Shown here: positions 61,059 to 64,000 of the stretch, piece after piece | Layout of the letters: each line of letters starts with the position of its first letter | Numbering within the stretch: the first letter of the stretch is position 1 | Source: Myxococcales bacterium | GTDB taxonomy: Bacteria > Myxococcota_A > Polyangia > Palsa-1104 > JAEUJZ01 | DNA length: 64,000 bases | Direction of reading: 5' to 3' | Assembly: GCA_016794505.1 (NCBI GenBank) | Contig: JAEUJZ010000165.1 | Span: 1 to 64,000 of the forward strand | Position numbers and translations under genes: made by a program | The notes under the pieces: generated by a model | Seen by the model: only the letters and a program-made list of their open reading frames with translations | Database searches by the model: none | Told to the model about the DNA's origin: nothing

Positions 61059-64000
61059 GTCGCGGCACCTTGCAAGCAGGGCGCGGTCTTTTGCCGCCGC
61101 TGCCGCGTCGCGTGCTGGTCTTGGGATCGGGCGCGCTGCAGATCGGCCAAGCCGGAGAGTTCGACTATTCCGGCACGCAGGCGCTCAAAGCACTGCGCGA
61201 AGAAGGCATCGCGACGGTGCTGATCAACCCCAACATCGCGACGGTGCAGACGCAAGAAGGGCTGGCTGACGCGGTGTATTACCTGCCGGTCGAGCCCGAC
61301 TTTGTCGAAGGCGTGATCGAGCGCGAGCGCGTCGACGCGATCCTGCTGGGCTTTGGCGGGCAGAGCGCGCTGAACTGCGGCCTTGCGCTGGCCGATGCCG
61401 GCGTGCTGACCAAGCACGGCGTACGCGTCTTGGGACCGTCGATCGCGGCGATCCGCGCCTGCGAAGATCGCAAGCTGTTCGCCGATCGCCTGCGCGAGAT
61501 CGACGTACCCGTGGCGCGCGGCAAGACCGCGACGTCGCTGGCCGATGCCCGCTCGATCGCCGACGAGATCGGGCTGCCGTTGGTGCTGCGCGCGGGCTTT
61601 TCGCTGGGTGGGCGCGGCTCGGCGGTGGTCCACAGCCTGACTGAGCTCGATGCCGCCGTCGAGCGAGCGCTCGCCGGAAACGGTCAGGTGCTGCTAGAGG
61701 AGTGCCTGTCCGGCTGGAAAGAGATCGAGTACGAGCTCGTGCGCGACGGCGATGACAACGCCATCACCGTCTGCAACATGGAAAACATCGACCCCATGGG
61801 CGTACACACCGGGGAATCGATCGTCGTTGCGCCCTCGCAGACGCTGAGCGATGCCGACTATCAGCTTCTGCGCGATGCGGCGCTGCGGGCCGTGCGTCAC
61901 CTGGGAATCATCGGCGAGTGCAATATCCAGTTCGCGCTGGACCCGCGCTCGTCGCGCTATCGCGCCATCGAGGTCAACCCGCGGCTGTCGCGCTCGTCGG
62001 CTCTGGCTTCAAAAGCGACGGGCTATCCGCTGGCCTATGTCGCGGCCAAGCTGGCGCTGGGCTACACGCTGCCGCAGCTTCGCAACTCGATCACGCAGAA
62101 GACGCCCGCGATGTTCGAGCCCGCGCTCGACTATGTCGTGGTCAAGGCGCCGCGCTGGGATCTGGAAAAGTTCCGCGGTGCCGACACGCGCATCGGCACC
62201 GAGATGAAGTCAGTCGGCGAGGTCATGGCCATCGGTCGCAGCCTGCCCGAGGCGCTGCAGAAAGCGCTGCGCATGCTGGAAGTGGGCGCCGATGGCTTCG
62301 ACCCCAGCCTGTTTGCCATCCCCGATCTCGACGCAGCCAAGGCCGAGCTGTCGCCGCCTTCATCACGTCGCATCTTTGCCTTGGCCCGCGCCTTTGAGCT
62401 GGGCATGTCGGTCGCAGAAGCGGCCGCGCTGACCGCGATCGATCCGTTCTTTCTGCGCGAGCTTTTCGCCATCGCCGAGCTGCGCGCGATGCTCTCGACC
62501 CGCGCCAAAGCGGGCGGGCTTTCTGCGCTGTCTGATGCCGAGCTGCGCACGGTCAAACAGAGCGGATTTTCCGACGCTGCGCTCGCCAAGCTCTTGGACT
62601 GCACGGCGGATGCAGTGCGGGCGCGGCGGCACGCCATCGGTCTGCGGCCCCACCTGCGCCAGATCGACACGCTGGCCGCCGAGTATCCAGCCGAGACCAA
62701 TTACCTTTATTTCACGTATCACGCGGTGGAACACGATGTCGTACCTAGGGCGACGCGCAAGCTCTTGCTTCTGGGATCGGGCTGCTATCGCATCGGGTCG
62801 AGCGTTGAGTTTGACACCTGCTGCGTCGGTACGGCGCAGGCAGCGCGAGCGCTGGGCTTCGAGGTCACGCTGCTCAACTGCAACCCCGAGACCGTCAGCA
62901 CGGACTATGACCTGTGTGATCGCTTGGTGTTCGATGAGGTGTCGATCGAGACCGTGCTAGAGCTTCGCGACTTCGAGCGAGCGAGCGGCCACGACTTCGT
63001 CGGGACCATCGTCGCCATGGGCGGACAGACACCCAATCGCCTGGCACTGCCCCTTTCGCGAGCCGGCGTGCGCCTGCTGGGTACGCCGCCCGAGTCGATC
63101 GATCGCGCCGAAGATCGCGCGAAGTTTTCGGCGCTGTGCGATGCGCTGTCGATCGATCAGCCGCGCTGGATGGAAGCCGGACGCATCGAGTCGATCGAGA
63201 CAGCGGTGCAGGCGCTCGGCGGCTTCCCGGTGCTGGTGCGACCTTCGTACGTGCTGTCGGGCGCTGCGATGCGGGTGGCCCACAGCTTGCCCGAGCTTCT
63301 GCGCTATCTACAGACGGCGACGCAGGTCTCGCCCGAGCATCCCGTGGTGGTGACCAAGTTCGAACGACACGCGCGTGAGATCGAGCTGGACGCGGTCGCC
63401 GATCGCGGGCGCATCGTGGCCTGGGCGATCAGCGAACACATTGAAGACGCGGGCGTTCATTCAGGGGATGCGACGCTGGTGTTGCCGCCGCACGACCTGA
63501 CGATCGAGACGGTGCGCAAGGTACGCCGCATCGCAGAACAGCTTGCGCGGGCGCTGCAGGTGAGCGGCCCATTCAACGTGCAGCTTCTTGCCAAAGACGG
63601 CTGGGTCAAGGTCATCGAGTGCAACCTGCGCGCGTCGCGCAGCCTGCCGTTTGTAGCGCGAGCGCTGCGCACCGACTTTGTTCAGTTGGCGGCGCAGATC
63701 ATGCTGAACACCGACGGTGGATCTGCGCAGCTTGTGCGCTCGCCCGCTGCCGCCAGCGATCCGCTGGACCTGCCATACACAGTGGTGAAAGCACCGATGT
63801 TTTCCTTCCGCCGGCTTTCGGGGGCCGATCCGCTGCTAGGGGTCGAGATGGCTTCGACCGGCGAAGTAGGCTGCTTCGGTCACAGCAAAGAAGAGGCGCT
63901 GGCCAAAGCGCTCTTGGCGACCGGCATGCGCTTCCCCACGCGCGGTGTGCTGCTGTCGCTGGGTCCCGCCGCAGACAAGTACCTGTTTGCCGACGAGGCA
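61055..64000 (+). CDS. carB: Carbamoyl-phosphate synthase large subunit (3' end beyond window)
   Basis: About 982 codons are present and the frame is open at the window end; the family averages about 1,070. Two ATP-grasp halves are visible, the first opening VLVLGSGALQIGQAGEFDYS and the second LLLLGSGCYRIGSSVEFDTC. Several stretches look like the CAD/eukaryote-type CPSase rather than typical bacterial CarB: NYLYFTYHAVEHD, ETVSTDYDLCDRLVFDE, VIECNLRASRSLPFVA. With CarA it feeds carbamoyl phosphate to the acetylornithine transcarbamylase and to pyrimidine synthesis. Confidence 0.93.
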   Translation, partial: MSRGTLQAGRGLLPPLPRRVLVLGSGALQIGQAGEFDYSGTQALKALREEGIATVLINPNIATVQTQEGLADAVYYLPVEPDFVEGVIERERVDAILLGFGGQSALNCGLALADAGVLTKHGVRVLGPSIAAIRACEDRKLFADRLREIDVPVARGKTATSLADARSIADEIGLPLVLRAGFSLGGRGSAVVHSLTELDAAVERALAGNGQVLLEECLSGWKEIEYELVRDGDDNAITVCNMENIDPMGVHTGESIVVAPSQTLSDADYQLLRDAALRAVRHLGIIGECNIQFALDPRSSRYRAIEVNPRLSRSSALASKATGYPLAYVAAKLALGYTLPQLRNSITQKTPAMFEPALDYVVVKAPRWDLEKFRGADTRIGTEMKSVGEVMAIGRSLPEALQKALRMLEVGADGFDPSLFAIPDLDAAKAELSPPSSRRIFALARAFELGMSVAEAAALTAIDPFFLRELFAIAELRAMLSTRAKAGGLSALSDAELRTVKQSGFSDAALAKLLDCTADAVRARRHAIGLRPHLRQIDTLAAEYPAETNYLYFTYHAVEHDVVPRATRKLLLLGSGCYRIGSSVEFDTCCVGTAQAARALGFEVTLLNCNPETVSTDYDLCDRLVFDEVSIETVLELRDFERASGHDFVGTIVAMGGQTPNRLALPLSRAGVRLLGTPPESIDRAEDRAKFSALCDALSIDQPRWMEAGRIESIETAVQALGGFPVLVRPSYVLSGAAMRVAHSLPELLRYLQTATQVSPEHPVVVTKFERHAREIELDAVADRGRIVAWAISEHIEDAGVHSGDATLVLPPHDLTIETVRKVRRIAEQLARALQVSGPFNVQLLAKDGWVKVIECNLRASRSLPFVARALRTDFVQLAAQIMLNTDGGSAQLVRSPAAASDPLDLPYTVVKAPMFSFRRLSGADPLLGVEMASTGEVGCFGHSKEEALAKALLATGMRFPTRGVLLSLGPAADKYLFADEA

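Overview
The window is GC-rich DNA whose gene content suggests a deltaproteobacterial or myxobacterial-type chromosome (Myxococcota-like). The pointers are TamA/TamB, a 2,279-residue TPR-like protein, an OmpA protein with thrombospondin type 3 repeats, an alpha-2-macroglobulin-like protein with a Gly-rich insert, DUF4397 lipoproteins and a DUF4157 (eCIS-core) protein. This is inference from gene families; there is no rRNA or other taxonomic marker.

Positions 1-12065 are the right end of an integrated mobile element lodged in the 3' end of a tRNA-Glu(TTC) gene; its left end lies outside the window. From the left it holds a SprT-like metalloprotein gene, then an AT-rich minus-strand pair (a HEPN plus AAA-like protein and a 111-residue partner). 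Next comes a minus-strand sigma-54 activator with an N-terminal CARF/RtcR-like ligand domain. Divergent from it is a ten-gene plus-strand operon with almost every junction overlapping. It encodes a hypothetical protein, a VWA-like lipoprotein, three small membrane or coiled-coil proteins, a VirD4/HerA-type ATPase, a zinc-ribbon membrane protein, a replication-relaxation protein, an excisionase-like protein and a tyrosine integrase. A textbook -24/-12 sigma-54 promoter sits in front of this operon. The simplest reading is that the CARF-type activator senses a nucleotide or RNA signal and switches on the transfer and excision operon. This is the most unusual system in the window.

Positions 12086-33670 are ordinary chromosome: polA, tamA-tamB, a B12-dependent acyl-CoA mutase large subunit, the giant TPR-like protein, an FHA protein with an acidic partner, and a methyl-accepting chemotaxis-type protein with an (Arg-Asp)12 tail. 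Positions 33.7-36.5 kb are a decayed insertion hotspot with an IS3-family relic, a DUF4157/NlpC-P60-like putative toxin with an AT-rich C-terminal half, and a frameshifted membrane-protein relic. Positions 36.5-49.9 kb hold envelope and secreted proteins (GH25 lysozyme, OmpA-TSP3, alpha-2-macroglobulin-like, DUF4397) together with a TIM-barrel protein, an ATC-hydrolase-like protein, a DHH-like phosphoesterase and a methyltransferase.

Positions 50086-59733 are a compact minus-strand arginine operon in the order argG, P-loop protein, argC, argD, argF' (N-acetylornithine carbamoyltransferase), argB, argE', argH, argR. Divergent from it are carA and carB (carB is cut by the window end). Arginine is therefore probably made through N-acetylcitrulline, with carbamoyl phosphate from a CAD/eukaryote-like CPSase. 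A recognisable glutamate N-acetylation enzyme (ArgA or ArgJ) is absent from the operon; the uncharacterised P-loop protein is a candidate for further thought.
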